From positions 78,336-142,335 of the forward strand of contig NZ_JACHYH010000008.1 of assembly GCF_014192715.1 (NCBI RefSeq): a stretch of DNA of 64,000 nucleotides, given 5' to 3'. Shown in pieces: positions 45,491-55,372 of the stretch. Source of the DNA: Luteibacter sp. Sphag1AF (lineage in GTDB: Bacteria > Pseudomonadota > Gammaproteobacteria > Xanthomonadales > Rhodanobacteraceae). Made by a program: the position numbers and the translations under genes. The notes below the pieces were generated by a model that was not told the DNA's origin, made no database searches, and saw nothing but the letters and a program-made list of their open reading frames with translations. The first letter of the stretch is position 1. Each line of letters starts with the position of its first letter.

Positions 45491-45516
45491 ACCCCGCGTA
45501 AATGCGGGGTTTTTTA
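45491..45516 (+). terminator. Intrinsic terminator after tRNA-Leu
   Basis: ACCCCGC and GCGGGGT form a stem with a 6-nt loop followed by six T residues, 45 bp after the tRNA. It probably ends the tpiA-secG-tRNA transcript and insulates the integrase gene. Confidence 0.85.
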
Positions 45517-45565
45517 TGCCTGTATGTCTAGGTTTGTCTAAAGAGATCCAGAGACGTCCAGAGCC

Positions 45566-45609
45566 TTTGGGTACAATTTTGGGTATATTTCTTCTCGTGT
45601 GTACCCAAA
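45566..45609. promoter_or_regulatory. Inverted repeat just upstream of the integrase gene
   Basis: TTTGGGTACA at 45566-45575 and TGTACCCAAA at 45600-45609 are a perfect 10-bp inverted repeat; a third, partial copy TTTTGGGTAT lies between them at 45578-45587. They could be integrase arm-binding sites or an operator for int, whose start codon is 14 bp away. Confidence 0.5.
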
Positions 45610-45622
45610 TAGGTCTCAAGCC

Positions 45623-46909
45623 ATGCCGCGCCTTGCAGCTCCACTGACTGAGCTTCAGATTCGCAAAGCCAAGCCCAAGGATCAGGCGTACTTCCTGTCT
45701 GACGGCAATGGGCTTGTGCTGTGGATCAGTCCTGTTGGACTCAAATCCTGGCGGGTGCGTTATCGCCTTGCCGATGGTTCGCGTCCCGCTCCGGCAACCA
45801 TCGGCCACTATCCCGAAATGTCTCTGGCCGAGGAGCGCATCAAAGCCGTCGAGGTGCAACGGAATGCCAAGCAGGGCAAGTCCACGGCAGGTGTTCGCAA
45901 GGTTCGACAGGAGGCTGCTGTCGCTGATGGAGTTGAGCAAGAGACGATCGCGCAGGCGAAAGCCGAGATCGAACATGCATCCTTCCGCGCGGTATCTGGG
46001 CGTTGGATGGCCGAAAAGCGGCCTACTTGGGCTACTGAGACCTACCGAAAGGCTCGCCTAGTGGTGGACTCGTATCTGGTCCCTAAGTTGGGTGATCAGG
46101 ATATGCGCAAGCTAGAGACAAAGGACGTTCGTCCGGTGCTCGTAGAGATGGCGAAGGACACCCCTCAACTGGCACGTAAGGCACGCCAGTATCTGGGGAG
46201 TATTGTTGACCACGCTATCAACGATGGACTTCGGTCAGATGAAAGTCGGCTCAGGCTTGACCGAATCCTGCCGAAATATCGTAGTGGTCACATGCCAGCA
46301 GTTACGGACAATGACAGCAAGCTCGGGGAAGTCATGGAGGCCATTCATGCCTACCCTAATCGCGTTGTGCGCGCGGCATTAATCTTGGCCGCTTTGACGG
46401 CGATGCGTTCTGGTGTGGTGGCTAGTGCCCGATGGGAGGAGATTGACCTGGAGGCGGCGGAGTGGCGGATTCCGGGTATGAACCCTGATGGCACTAACCG
46501 CATGAAAACAGGTCAGGACTTCAGTACCTCGTTACCAGAGCAAGCACTCGTGGTTTTACGCGAGATGTACGAGCGCCGCGTGGACGGTGAATACGTCTTT
46601 CCGCCCCAAGGTCGGCAACATTCTCCGCACCTTAGTCGGGATACCTTGAGTAAGGCGTTGCGTGAGATGGGCTTTCAAGGAGAGCACACAACCCATGGTT
46701 TTCGGGCGTCGTTGCGCACACTCGGTCGCGAACGCCTTGGCATTGATGTGGATGTTCTGGAGGCGCAGCTCGCCCATGCGCCAAAAGATGAAGTGGAAGC
46801 CGCTTACGCACGCGTGAAGTTTCGCGCGAAGCGACGCGAAGTCATGCAACAGTGGGCGGACTACTTAGATCAGCTTCGTGTGTGTGATGCGCTTCATTCG
46901 GTGAGGTAA
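45623..46909 (+). CDS. int: P4-type tyrosine recombinase (site-specific integrase)
   Basis: The 428-residue integrase has an N-terminal DUF4102-like domain (LTELQIRKAKPKDQAYFLSDGNGLVLWISPVGLKSWRVRY), a core-binding domain and a catalytic domain. Catalytic residues are visible: the first Arg in LTAMRSGVVASARWEEIDLE, H-x-x-R in THGFRASLRTL, the later His in EAQLAHAPKDEV, and the nucleophile Tyr in AAYARVKFRAK. All appear intact, so it may be active. ATG 45623 (MPRLAAPLTELQ) is the family start; the frame is open to 45599. Its position beside tRNA-Leu and orientation into the accessory region identify it as the island integrase. Confidence 0.95.
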   Translation: MPRLAAPLTELQIRKAKPKDQAYFLSDGNGLVLWISPVGLKSWRVRYRLADGSRPAPATIGHYPEMSLAEERIKAVEVQRNAKQGKSTAGVRKVRQEAAVADGVEQETIAQAKAEIEHASFRAVSGRWMAEKRPTWATETYRKARLVVDSYLVPKLGDQDMRKLETKDVRPVLVEMAKDTPQLARKARQYLGSIVDHAINDGLRSDESRLRLDRILPKYRSGHMPAVTDNDSKLGEVMEAIHAYPNRVVRAALILAALTAMRSGVVASARWEEIDLEAAEWRIPGMNPDGTNRMKTGQDFSTSLPEQALVVLREMYERRVDGEYVFPPQGRQHSPHLSRDTLSKALREMGFQGEHTTHGFRASLRTLGRERLGIDVDVLEAQLAHAPKDEVEAAYARVKFRAKRREVMQQWADYLDQLRVCDALHSVR

Positions 46910-47288
46910 CGAACAGAGTTTCTGGATTCATCATGGCTCATTTATGGCGAGCCCCTCCCTAACTTCGGTGCACGCCATCTCGCTGCTTCTAAGTTGCTGA
47001 TGCATAAAGGGTTGGTTGGGGTTGCTTGATTTTTATTGGGATGCCTTGCAGTTCCAGCGATAATCCAAGCCTGTTTTGCAACTTTGTGCCTGGACCTCAT
47101 AGTGGAGACCACCGCGCGCCGGATCCACGGACGAATTGATGCGCCTAGCTATATGCCTGACGGTGGCCGACGCTACTTACTCGCTAGGAGCATTTCCAAC
47201 GATGAGCGTCTTGGCAGATGGATTTCGTGAAGGGCGGTAGCACCACTCTTCGCAAGTGCGACTATTCTCAGGGGAATTGGGGGGGCGG
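46910..47288. other. Intergenic region between integrase and the defence operon
   Basis: This 379-bp stretch is less GC-rich than the core and has no convincing gene. A 64-codon open frame at 47036-47230 has no recognisable features. It should contain the promoter of the five-gene operon, but I could not find a clear -35/-10 pair. A run of seven G (47279-47285) lies directly before the operon start codon, within the Shine-Dalgarno position. Confidence 0.6.
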
Positions 47289-50200
47289 ATGGACGTTTTT
47301 TCGCTGCGAGAACAGCTGATCGGGGATTACAGTCGGTTCGCCCGCTCATTCACAACAATCCTGGCGGAAGATCTCCGTCGTGGTGTCGATGACGCCTATT
47401 CCAGCGGGCGTTATTGGCCAGATCCGTTGATCCAGATCAACCCTCGCTACAAGCAAGGACGCTCAACTTCGGATCTTGCTACGGCTGCCGAACTCCACCC
47501 GCTTACGGCAACACTCTTTCCGATCGAATTGTATCGCCACCAGGAACAGGCCATTGCCTTCGGCTCCAAAGGCGAGAGTTTCGTCGTGACCACCGGCACT
47601 GGGTCCGGCAAGTCGCTTTGCTTCTTTTTGCCTATCGTCGACGCCGTGCTTCGTGCCAAGGAGCATGACAAGACGCCGCGCACTCGCGCCATTGTCATCT
47701 ACCCGATGAACGCACTGGCGAACAGCCAGCGTGAGGAGTTGACCAAGTTCCTGGGGGAGGGTGGGCCTGTTACGTTCGCGCGCTACACAGGTCAGGAAGA
47801 TCAGGATGAACGCGAGCGAATCAAGGATAACCCTCCCGATATCTTGCTGACGAACTTCATGATGCTGGAAATGCTCATGACTCGTCAGTCGGATTTGGAT
47901 ACGCAGGTCATCCGCAATTGCAAAGGATTGCAGTTCCTAGTCTTAGACGAGTTACACACGTATCGGGGTAGGCAAGGCGCTGATGTCGCCATGCTGGTCA
48001 GACGCGTACGAGAGCGCCTGGCACCTGACCGACTTCAGTGTATTGGTACATCGGCCACAATGGCCTCGGGTGGTACGCAGCAGAATCAAAACCAACAGGT
48101 GGCTGAGGTAGCGTCCACCCTCTTCGCTACCGCAATCCCTGCGTTCAATATTGTTACCGAAGATCTGGACCGAGCGACCGACCCAACCAAGACAGCAGAC
48201 TCCGTCGCGGGGGAGCTTAGTGCGGCGATAGATGCAGGCGTTGGACACGACGTCAGTGATGCCGAACTCCGCAATAACGCGCTCGCGATTTGGGTGGAGA
48301 CACGGCTTGGTATCACCAGGACCCAGGGCCATAAATGGGTTCGGGCTAATCCGGTCACCGTTGCGAAGGCGACGGAATTACTTGCTAGGGAATCGGGTTG
48401 CGACGAAACAGAGGCGGGCAAAGCGCTGCGTGAGCTGCTGTTGACGGCCGCCATTCCAGAATGCAATCGTCGTGGACGCAAGGGAGGCAATGACCGTGCA
48501 TTCTTTGCTTTCCGCCTGCACCAGTTTATCAGTGGTGCTGGAGTTGTTTACACGACGCTCGATTCCTACGGTACACGTCCCGTGGAACTGGAAGGGCAAC
48601 AGTTTCTTCCGGCTGACCCGCTCAAGCGGCTGTACTCGACATACTTCTGCCGCACCTGTGGTCAGGATTACCACCCGGTGCGCTTGCGTCGTGAGGACGG
48701 CGGCCAAATGCTGCTCGCGCGCGATATCGACGATATGCCTCGCCAAGGAGACCGTGGCGAGGAGGGTACGGACGCAGATGACGATGCACAAGGCGAGCGT
48801 TTGGGATTCTTGCTTGGGGATCCCCGTCCCGGTGATCTGGAGTTCACTGGACGCGTCGACGATTACCCGGAGTCTTGGATCGAAACACCTGCGTCGGGCG
48901 AGCCGCGCCTAAAGCGATCGCATAGGCATCTTGAGGTGCGGCAAATCCTGGTGGAGTCCGATGGCCGTGTCGGAAGAGGAAGGGTGTACTGGTTTCTCCC
49001 AGGCAAGTTCCGATTCTGTCTCCAGTGCCGGGACGTTCATGGTGCGCAAGGCAAGGACATGAACCGCCTGGCCGCGCTCTCAGCCGAGGGCCGCAGCTCT
49101 GCCACCACATTGCTGACCACGAGCGTTCTGCGTTGGATGCATGGGCCGGCGGCAGAGGGCATTGATTCGGACAAGCGCAAGCTGCTGGGGTTCACTGACA
49201 ACCGCCAGGACGCGGCGCTACAGGCGGGGCATTTCAACGATTTCACTTATGTCACGCTCCTACGCGGAGCAATTTTTCGCGCGTTGCGAGAGGCTGGCGC
49301 GGCAGGACTATCGGACAGCAGTCTGGGTGCGGCGGTAAGGGCCGCACTCGGATTTGATCGTGATCTCGCGAGTGGAGAAGACCCTGGCGATAGCCATCGG
49401 CGCGAATGGCTTCAGGATCCTGCGGCTATAGGACGGGATCTCGCTGAGGCGCAGGAGACTTTGCGGTTCATCCTTGCGTATCGCACTTGGTACGACCAGC
49501 GCCGGGGTTGGCGTTATACCAACCCGAACCTTGAAGAGCTTGGTCTGCTGCGTGCGAGCTACCGGGATCTTCCGGAGCTATGCGCCGATGCTAGCCGGTT
49601 CGCAGACGCGCCTCCATTGCTGCGAAACGCATCAGCACAAACCCGTGAGGCTGTATTCCAGCAGTTGTTCGATTACATGCGCACTGGTTTGGCTGTTGAT
49701 GCTGCTGCGCTCGATCAGCAATCATTGGCGCAGAGCCGCGAGGAATCACTCCGCTTGCTTCGCGATCCGTGGGGGCTCGGTCGAGAAGAGCGTCCGCTCG
49801 GCTCACGCTGGCTATTCTTGCAACCTCCATCTAGCCAGGCGCTGCGGGGGAAGGATGAGGACCTGATCCTGCGAGGCGGCTTGCAAACTCGTCTTGGCAA
49901 GACTCTGCGCAACTCAAAGCTGTGGCAAGACACCCACGCATCTACTCTGAATCGTAGAGATTACCAAACTCTATTCGAAGCCATGATCCGCATCGCCCAA
50001 GCGGGCGGCTTCATTCGCAGGGACGAACACACGCTCTTCAACGTGCCCGGCTATCGACTCAACGCTGGACGTATTCGATTTTTGGCTGGAGAGGGAGGCG
50101 GTGCGCGCGCGAACGATTACTTCATCGCCCAGTACCAGGCCGTGGCCGATGTTCTGGCGCAGCAGGACCGCTCGTTGTTCGTTCTGGAAGCGCGTGAGCA

Positions 50201-52556
50201 CACTGCCCAGGTAGCTTCCGATCTACGTGCTTTGCGAGAGATTCGCTTTCGATTTGGTCCCGTGGAGCAGGTAAAGCTGACCAACGAGTTGAAAGCTGCA
50301 TGCAAGGAACAAGGAGAGCCTAACCGCTTCCTGCCAGTTATGTTCTGCTCGCCTACCATGGAACTCGGTGTAGACATCTCCGCACTCAATGCGGTGTACC
50401 TACGCAATGTTCCGCCCACACCTGCTAATTACGTTCAGCGCGCTGGACGTGCGGGGCGCAGCGGTCAAGCTGCGTTGGTTGTTACTTACTGCGCTGCGCG
50501 TAGCCCGCATGATCAGTACTTTTTCCGCGACCCGACCGGAATGGTACATGGCGTCGTCAAGGCCCCGCTGTTGGATTTGGCCAATGAAGCTCTGATCCGC
50601 AGCCATCTACAAGCGGAGTGGTTGGCGGCCACTGGACAGGCGCTGGATACCTCCATTGCGAACGTCGTGAATCCAAGCTTGCCCAACGCGCCGGTCCGGG
50701 ATGCCCTAACTGCTGCCATGCGTACGGACGAGGCCACGCGTGTTGCGACAGAGCGGGCGGAGCGGATCCTGTTGGCTATGGAAGATCACCTCGACGCCAC
50801 CCGCGCTCCTTGGTACCCGGGGGCAGGCACCTTTGCCCAGCAAGTAGCGACCCTGGCTCCGTCCGAGTTCAATGCCGCGTTCAACCGCTGGCGTGATCTA
50901 CTGAGCTCTGCGGAGCGGCAGAAGCGATTGGCGCAGGCCACGCTGGATAACTACGCGATTACCGATCGCCGTGAGCGCGACGATGCTAAACGTCGTCTGC
51001 GCCAAGCCATCGATCAGATTGACCTGCTATTGCATGGAAAGGATTCCCTATCTAGCGACTTCTATACCTATCGCTACCTGGCCACTGAAGGGTTCCTTCC
51101 AGGGTATAACTTTCCGCGCCTTCCGCTCATGGCGTATGTGCCGGGACGGGCTGACGTGCGCAGCGGCAACGTGTTCCTCCAGAGGCCGCGCTTCCTGGCG
51201 CTCTCCGAGTTCGGTCCGCGTAGCCTTGTCTATCATGAGGGCAGGGCGTATCGAGTCGTACGCGCACGCATCGCGTTGTCTACGGCCGATCAGGCGACTG
51301 CAGGCGGCTTGCTTTCAACCCGGGCCGCACGTGTTTGCGCGCATTGCGGCGCGGGACACTTCATGACTCACTGGAACGATTGTCATTCCTGTGGCATGCC
51401 GCTATCCGATGCTCATCAGATAAGTGGCTTGTATCGAATCGAGAACGTTGATACCGAGCCGGCCGAGCGAATTACCGCCAACGACGAAGAGCGCCAGCGC
51501 CAGGCCTTCGAGTTGCAGACCGTATTCGAGTGGAGCGTCCGTCAGGGACAAGTGGACGCAAGCACGGTTCTGGCACGCGATGGTGAAGGCGACATCCTCA
51601 CGCTCCGTTATGGGCCTGGCGCCACCATTACTCGTATCAACAAAGGCCTACGTCGTCGCAAGAATCCCAGCCAATTTGGTTTCTCTATCAACCCGCGTAC
51701 CGGTTGGTGGGTTAAGGAGGAGGTTGAAGATGACGGCGATGGGGGCAATGACGACACGCTGCCGCCGCAGCGGATCGTGCCCTTCGTCCAGGACAATAAG
51801 AACGCCCTGCTGATGCAACCGCATGGCGAATGCTCACAGGAGACGCTAACAACGCTGCAGCATGCGCTCAAGCGTGGAATCGAGGCAATGTATCAGTTGG
51901 AAGAGGCTGAGCTATTGGCTGAGCCGCTGCCAGACAGTCGTCAGCGTCGGGGCGTTCTGTTCTACGAGGCTACAGAGGGCGGTGCCGGAGTATTGACACG
52001 ACTTGCTAGTGACCCAGACGCGCTTGCGCAGGTCGCTCGCCAGGCCTTGCACGTGATGCACTACGACATTCCCGCTGAAGGGCCAATGCCTGCGCTGGAG
52101 GACGTCCAGGATCAGCAAGAGGTGCACTGCGTCGCTGGTTGTTATCGCTGCCTGCTGTCCTACTACAACCAGCCCGACCATGAGCTCATCAATCGACGTG
52201 ATTCGGAGGTCCTTCGCCTGCTGTGGCGCCTGACCCGGGTGAGTACGTCACTGCAGCCATCGTCCGGCACTCCGGCACTGCCCCTGGAGCCTCCGGCAAT
52301 GCCTGGATGGGCCGGACAGTGGCAAGCAATGCGCGCCCAACATGCAGCTGACTTGCCGTTACCGGCCACAGCTGAAGTCAGTGCACAGGTGATCCTACAT
52401 TGGCCGGATCACTATGCCGCCGTGGCGCTGCCAGATACTCCGCGCGAGCTACAGGCTGCATGGGAAGACCGCGGCTACAGCTTCATTCGTTTTCCTGTCG
52501 ACATCGATGCCTGGCCGCCGCTGTTCAGGCGTCTCGGTCGGTTGCTTGGCTTCTGA
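47289..52556 (+). CDS. Large DEAD-like helicase with MZB/DUF1998-type C-terminus, resembling fused DISARM DrmA-DrmB
   Basis: The 1755-residue protein is a superfamily 2 helicase with a split core. RecA1 has HQEQAIAFGSKGESFVVTTG and the Walker A GTGSGKS (103-109), DELH in place of DEAH (220-223) and GTSATM (about 254). RecA2 lies near 900-1070 and ends with the arginine-finger motif YVQRAGRAGRSGQ. The insert of some 600 residues carries two CxxC pairs (C454/C457 and C577/C580), perhaps one zinc site. A C-terminal zinc ribbon has C1350, C1353, C1365, C1368. Then FYEATEGGAGVLTRL and CVAGCYRCLLSYYNQPDHELINR (C1614, C1618, C1621) form the MZB/DUF1998 signature. Such helicases occur in DISARM (DrmA plus DrmB), Druantia (DruE) and Dpd systems. 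ATG 47289 has a G-rich SD; GTG 47256 is an alternative. Confidence 0.85.
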   Translation: MDVFSLREQLIGDYSRFARSFTTILAEDLRRGVDDAYSSGRYWPDPLIQINPRYKQGRSTSDLATAAELHPLTATLFPIELYRHQEQAIAFGSKGESFVVTTGTGSGKSLCFFLPIVDAVLRAKEHDKTPRTRAIVIYPMNALANSQREELTKFLGEGGPVTFARYTGQEDQDERERIKDNPPDILLTNFMMLEMLMTRQSDLDTQVIRNCKGLQFLVLDELHTYRGRQGADVAMLVRRVRERLAPDRLQCIGTSATMASGGTQQNQNQQVAEVASTLFATAIPAFNIVTEDLDRATDPTKTADSVAGELSAAIDAGVGHDVSDAELRNNALAIWVETRLGITRTQGHKWVRANPVTVAKATELLARESGCDETEAGKALRELLLTAAIPECNRRGRKGGNDRAFFAFRLHQFISGAGVVYTTLDSYGTRPVELEGQQFLPADPLKRLYSTYFCRTCGQDYHPVRLRREDGGQMLLARDIDDMPRQGDRGEEGTDADDDAQGERLGFLLGDPRPGDLEFTGRVDDYPESWIETPASGEPRLKRSHRHLEVRQILVESDGRVGRGRVYWFLPGKFRFCLQCRDVHGAQGKDMNRLAALSAEGRSSATTLLTTSVLRWMHGPAAEGIDSDKRKLLGFTDNRQDAALQAGHFNDFTYVTLLRGAIFRALREAGAAGLSDSSLGAAVRAALGFDRDLASGEDPGDSHRREWLQDPAAIGRDLAEAQETLRFILAYRTWYDQRRGWRYTNPNLEELGLLRASYRDLPELCADASRFADAPPLLRNASAQTREAVFQQLFDYMRTGLAVDAAALDQQSLAQSREESLRLLRDPWGLGREERPLGSRWLFLQPPSSQALRGKDEDLILRGGLQTRLGKTLRNSKLWQDTHASTLNRRDYQTLFEAMIRIAQAGGFIRRDEHTLFNVPGYRLNAGRIRFLAGEGGGARANDYFIAQYQAVADVLAQQDRSLFVLEAREHTAQVASDLRALREIRFRFGPVEQVKLTNELKAACKEQGEPNRFLPVMFCSPTMELGVDISALNAVYLRNVPPTPANYVQRAGRAGRSGQAALVVTYCAARSPHDQYFFRDPTGMVHGVVKAPLLDLANEALIRSHLQAEWLAATGQALDTSIANVVNPSLPNAPVRDALTAAMRTDEATRVATERAERILLAMEDHLDATRAPWYPGAGTFAQQVATLAPSEFNAAFNRWRDLLSSAERQKRLAQATLDNYAITDRRERDDAKRRLRQAIDQIDLLLHGKDSLSSDFYTYRYLATEGFLPGYNFPRLPLMAYVPGRADVRSGNVFLQRPRFLALSEFGPRSLVYHEGRAYRVVRARIALSTADQATAGGLLSTRAARVCAHCGAGHFMTHWNDCHSCGMPLSDAHQISGLYRIENVDTEPAERITANDEERQRQAFELQTVFEWSVRQGQVDASTVLARDGEGDILTLRYGPGATITRINKGLRRRKNPSQFGFSINPRTGWWVKEEVEDDGDGGNDDTLPPQRIVPFVQDNKNALLMQPHGECSQETLTTLQHALKRGIEAMYQLEEAELLAEPLPDSRQRRGVLFYEATEGGAGVLTRLASDPDALAQVARQALHVMHYDIPAEGPMPALEDVQDQQEVHCVAGCYRCLLSYYNQPDHELINRRDSEVLRLLWRLTRVSTSLQPSSGTPALPLEPPAMPGWAGQWQAMRAQHAADLPLPATAEVSAQVILHWPDHYAAVALPDTPRELQAAWEDRGYSFIRFPVDIDAWPPLFRRLGRLLGF

Positions 52557-52567
52557 CGTATCACCAA

Positions 52568-55372
52568 ATGAATACACCTATCGCCAACTTCACTCCCGGC
52601 TCCTTGGTTCATGCACGTGGTCGCGAGTGGATCGTGCAACCCGGTAGCGTTGCGCCTCTGCTACGCCTGCGTCCACTGTCGGGCAGCGAGGACGAAAGCG
52701 CCATCGTCCATACCGAGTTGGAGCTTGGCATCGGCTCTGCGCATTTCCCCAGACCCAATCCGGTCCAGGAAGGTAGCCAGCACGACGCCATACTGCTCGC
52801 CGATGCTTTGCGCATGGCGCTTCGCCGAGGCGCAGGCCCGTTCCGCTGTTTCGGCAACATCGCCGTGGAGCCGCGCACGTACCAGCTCGTGCCGCTGCTG
52901 ATGGCACTGCGGCTGGATCCCGTGCGATTGCTGATCGCCGATGACGTGGGCATCGGCAAGACTATCGAGGCGGCACTGATCGCCCGCGAGCTGTTCGATC
53001 GCGGCGAAATCCAGCGTATGGCAGTGCTCTGTCCGCCGCACCTGGTCGAACAATGGGTGCGCGAGCTTAACGAGCGCTTCCATCTGCCCGCAGTAGGGGT
53101 TACGGCAAGCAGCGCCGCTCGTCTTGAACGTGGTTTGCCGATTGGCGATTCCATCTTTCATGCACACGCCTTCACCGTGGTCAGCCTGGACTACATCAAG
53201 TCCGATCGACACCGTCACGATTTCATTCGTGCCTGCCCGGAATTCGTGATCGTTGATGAAGCACATACTTGCGTTAGTACTGGCCAAGCCCGCCAGCAGC
53301 GCTTCGAGTTGTTGCGCGAACTGGCCAACGATGACGAGCGCCACCTAGTACTGCTCACGGCAACTCCGCACAGTGGTGACCAGGAGGCTTTCTACAGCCT
53401 GTTGGCCCTGCTTAAGCCAGAGTTTGCCGAGTTCGCCACGGCTAGCGGGGACAGTAAGGACAAGCTACGCGAACAGCTTGCCCAGCATTTCGTGCAACGC
53501 CGGCGGCCTGACATTGACGAATGGCGTGACGGAAGCATCTTTCCCCAGCGTGAGACCGCAGAGCTGCCCTACCGACTGACAGGGGAATGGGAGCACTTTT
53601 TTCAGGACGTGCTCGACTACTGCCGTGATGTAACCCAGCGCGCTGGCGACGACGCCCGCCGTCAACGTCTGAGTTTTTGGGGGACCTTGGCCCTGATGCG
53701 CTGCGTGGCCTCCAGCCCTGCTGCCGCCACGCAGGCCCTGAAGACCCGCTTGGCGGCTGAGCAATTGGACAACGCACCGCAGGAAGTGTTGGAAACTCTG
53801 TTCGATGGTAGTGAGGACGCCCTGGACCAGGACGATGTGGTACCAGCTGCTGATACGGGTGACCCCGCCCTGCACGCATTGTTGGCCCAGGCCTGCACGC
53901 TGGCCGGCCAGGATGGTGATCCTAAGCTGCGTCTGCTTACAGAGCATCTGAAGCAGCTAATCGCCGAAGGCTTCAATCCGGTGGTGTTCTGCCGCTACAT
54001 CGCTACTGCCAACTATCTGCGCGAGCATCTGGATGGCAAGTTTCGTGGCGTTACAGTGGATGTGGTTACCGGCGAATTCCCGTCTGAAGAGCGCGAGCGT
54101 CGCGTCGAGGCACTAGGCGAAGCAGAACGCCGACTGCTGATCGCCACCGACTGCCTCTCTGAGGGCGTCAATCTGCAGGAGTACGTGGATGCTGTGGTCC
54201 ACTATGACCTGTCCTGGAACCCCACCCGTCATGAGCAACGCGAAGGCCGTGCGGATCGTTTCGGACAACCTAGTCGCAAAGTGCGCGCCACGCTGATGTA
54301 CGGAGCTAATAACCCGGTTGATGGCGCAGTTCTACAAGTGATCCTGCGCAAGGCAGAGAAGATCCGACAAGAACTGGGCGTTCCAGTGCCGTTGCCTGAC
54401 GATGACCATACCCTGACTCAAGCCCTAATGAAGGCGGTGATGTTGCGCAGTGAGCGCGCTGGCGGCCCTCAGCAGAGTTTCGATTTCGATCAGTACGAGG
54501 AAAGTCGCGAACTGGATGTGCGCTGGACGGATCTAGCTGAAAAAGCTAAGCGCAACCGCACTGTGTTTGCGCAGCGCCGCCTGCGTCCTGGCGACGTGAT
54601 TCCCGAATGGGAGCGTATGAAGGCCGTACTTGGCGCCAGCGATGACGTGAAGCGCTTTACTACTCAGGCCATGGCCCGTCTTGGCGCCGGGTTGCTGTTC
54701 AACCCGAAGCGTGGGGCTACTGCGCCATTGTCCGCACTACCGCAAGCGCTACGTGAACGCCTGGAGAGCGCGGGTCTGAGCGGCAACATTGGTATCGATT
54801 TCAGTCAGCCGCCCAGTCCTCGCTGTCGCTATGTCAGCCGTAGCCATCCACTTGTGAGTATCTTGGCCGACGAACTGTTGGAGCGGGCCGTTAGCGGCGA
54901 AACTCGCGACAACCAACAGCTGGCCACACTAGGGCGCATCGGCGTGTGGCGCAGTCCGGCGGTGGACAGCGTCACTACTGTGCTGTTGCTGCGTCTGCGC
55001 CACCAGATAACGACCACTCGTTCGGGTCGCAGCAGCGTGTTGCTTGTAGAGGAAGCGTTGCCCGTGGCCTGGCAGGGGCGTGCCAGTCCGGCCGAAGTGC
55101 AAGGCGAGCAGCTACTCGACTGGCTGCAGGCGCCGGCCACCGGCAACCTGCCCGAGCCAGTACGCCAGCGCGAGATGCAGGCAGTTCTAGGTCTACTGGA
55201 CGAACGTCGAGAGTCACTGGAGCAGATCGCGGACACCCAGGCAGAACGCCTGCTGGCCGATCATAGACGTGTTCGTGAGGCTGCCGACGCTCGTGGCCGC
55301 TACGAGGTGCGTGCTCTCAAGCCGGTGGACGTAATCGCCGCATTCGTGCTGATGCCCGGAGGTGCTGGGTGA
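52568..55372 (+). CDS. SNF2-like helicase, DISARM DrmD type
   Basis: The 934-residue protein is an SNF2-group ATPase. Motif I is LLIADDVGIGKTIEAALIAR (K131), motif II is VIVDEAHTC (230-233), motif III is LLTATPHSG (264-270), and motif VI is HEQREGRADRFGQ (555-567), with TDCLSEGVNLQ before it. The N-terminal part (MNTPIANFTPGSLVHARGREWIV) and the C-terminal part of about 330 residues have no known motif. This domain plan and size correspond to DrmD of class 1 DISARM, where an SNF2 helicase lies next to the adenine methylase DrmMI, exactly as here. ATG 52568, 11 bp after the first helicase gene, gives the natural start; the frame is open upstream within that gene. Its stop overlaps the methylase GTG start. 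Confidence 0.85.
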   Translation: MNTPIANFTPGSLVHARGREWIVQPGSVAPLLRLRPLSGSEDESAIVHTELELGIGSAHFPRPNPVQEGSQHDAILLADALRMALRRGAGPFRCFGNIAVEPRTYQLVPLLMALRLDPVRLLIADDVGIGKTIEAALIARELFDRGEIQRMAVLCPPHLVEQWVRELNERFHLPAVGVTASSAARLERGLPIGDSIFHAHAFTVVSLDYIKSDRHRHDFIRACPEFVIVDEAHTCVSTGQARQQRFELLRELANDDERHLVLLTATPHSGDQEAFYSLLALLKPEFAEFATASGDSKDKLREQLAQHFVQRRRPDIDEWRDGSIFPQRETAELPYRLTGEWEHFFQDVLDYCRDVTQRAGDDARRQRLSFWGTLALMRCVASSPAAATQALKTRLAAEQLDNAPQEVLETLFDGSEDALDQDDVVPAADTGDPALHALLAQACTLAGQDGDPKLRLLTEHLKQLIAEGFNPVVFCRYIATANYLREHLDGKFRGVTVDVVTGEFPSEERERRVEALGEAERRLLIATDCLSEGVNLQEYVDAVVHYDLSWNPTRHEQREGRADRFGQPSRKVRATLMYGANNPVDGAVLQVILRKAEKIRQELGVPVPLPDDDHTLTQALMKAVMLRSERAGGPQQSFDFDQYEESRELDVRWTDLAEKAKRNRTVFAQRRLRPGDVIPEWERMKAVLGASDDVKRFTTQAMARLGAGLLFNPKRGATAPLSALPQALRERLESAGLSGNIGIDFSQPPSPRCRYVSRSHPLVSILADELLERAVSGETRDNQQLATLGRIGVWRSPAVDSVTTVLLLRLRHQITTTRSGRSSVLLVEEALPVAWQGRASPAEVQGEQLLDWLQAPATGNLPEPVRQREMQAVLGLLDERRESLEQIADTQAERLLADHRRVREAADARGRYEVRALKPVDVIAAFVLMPGGAG

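Noticed and set aside
47036..47230. 64-codon frame between integrase and defence operon
   Set aside because: No family features, no clear ribosome site, and it fills only part of a likely promoter region; an excisionase would be of similar size but no helix-turn-helix is visible.
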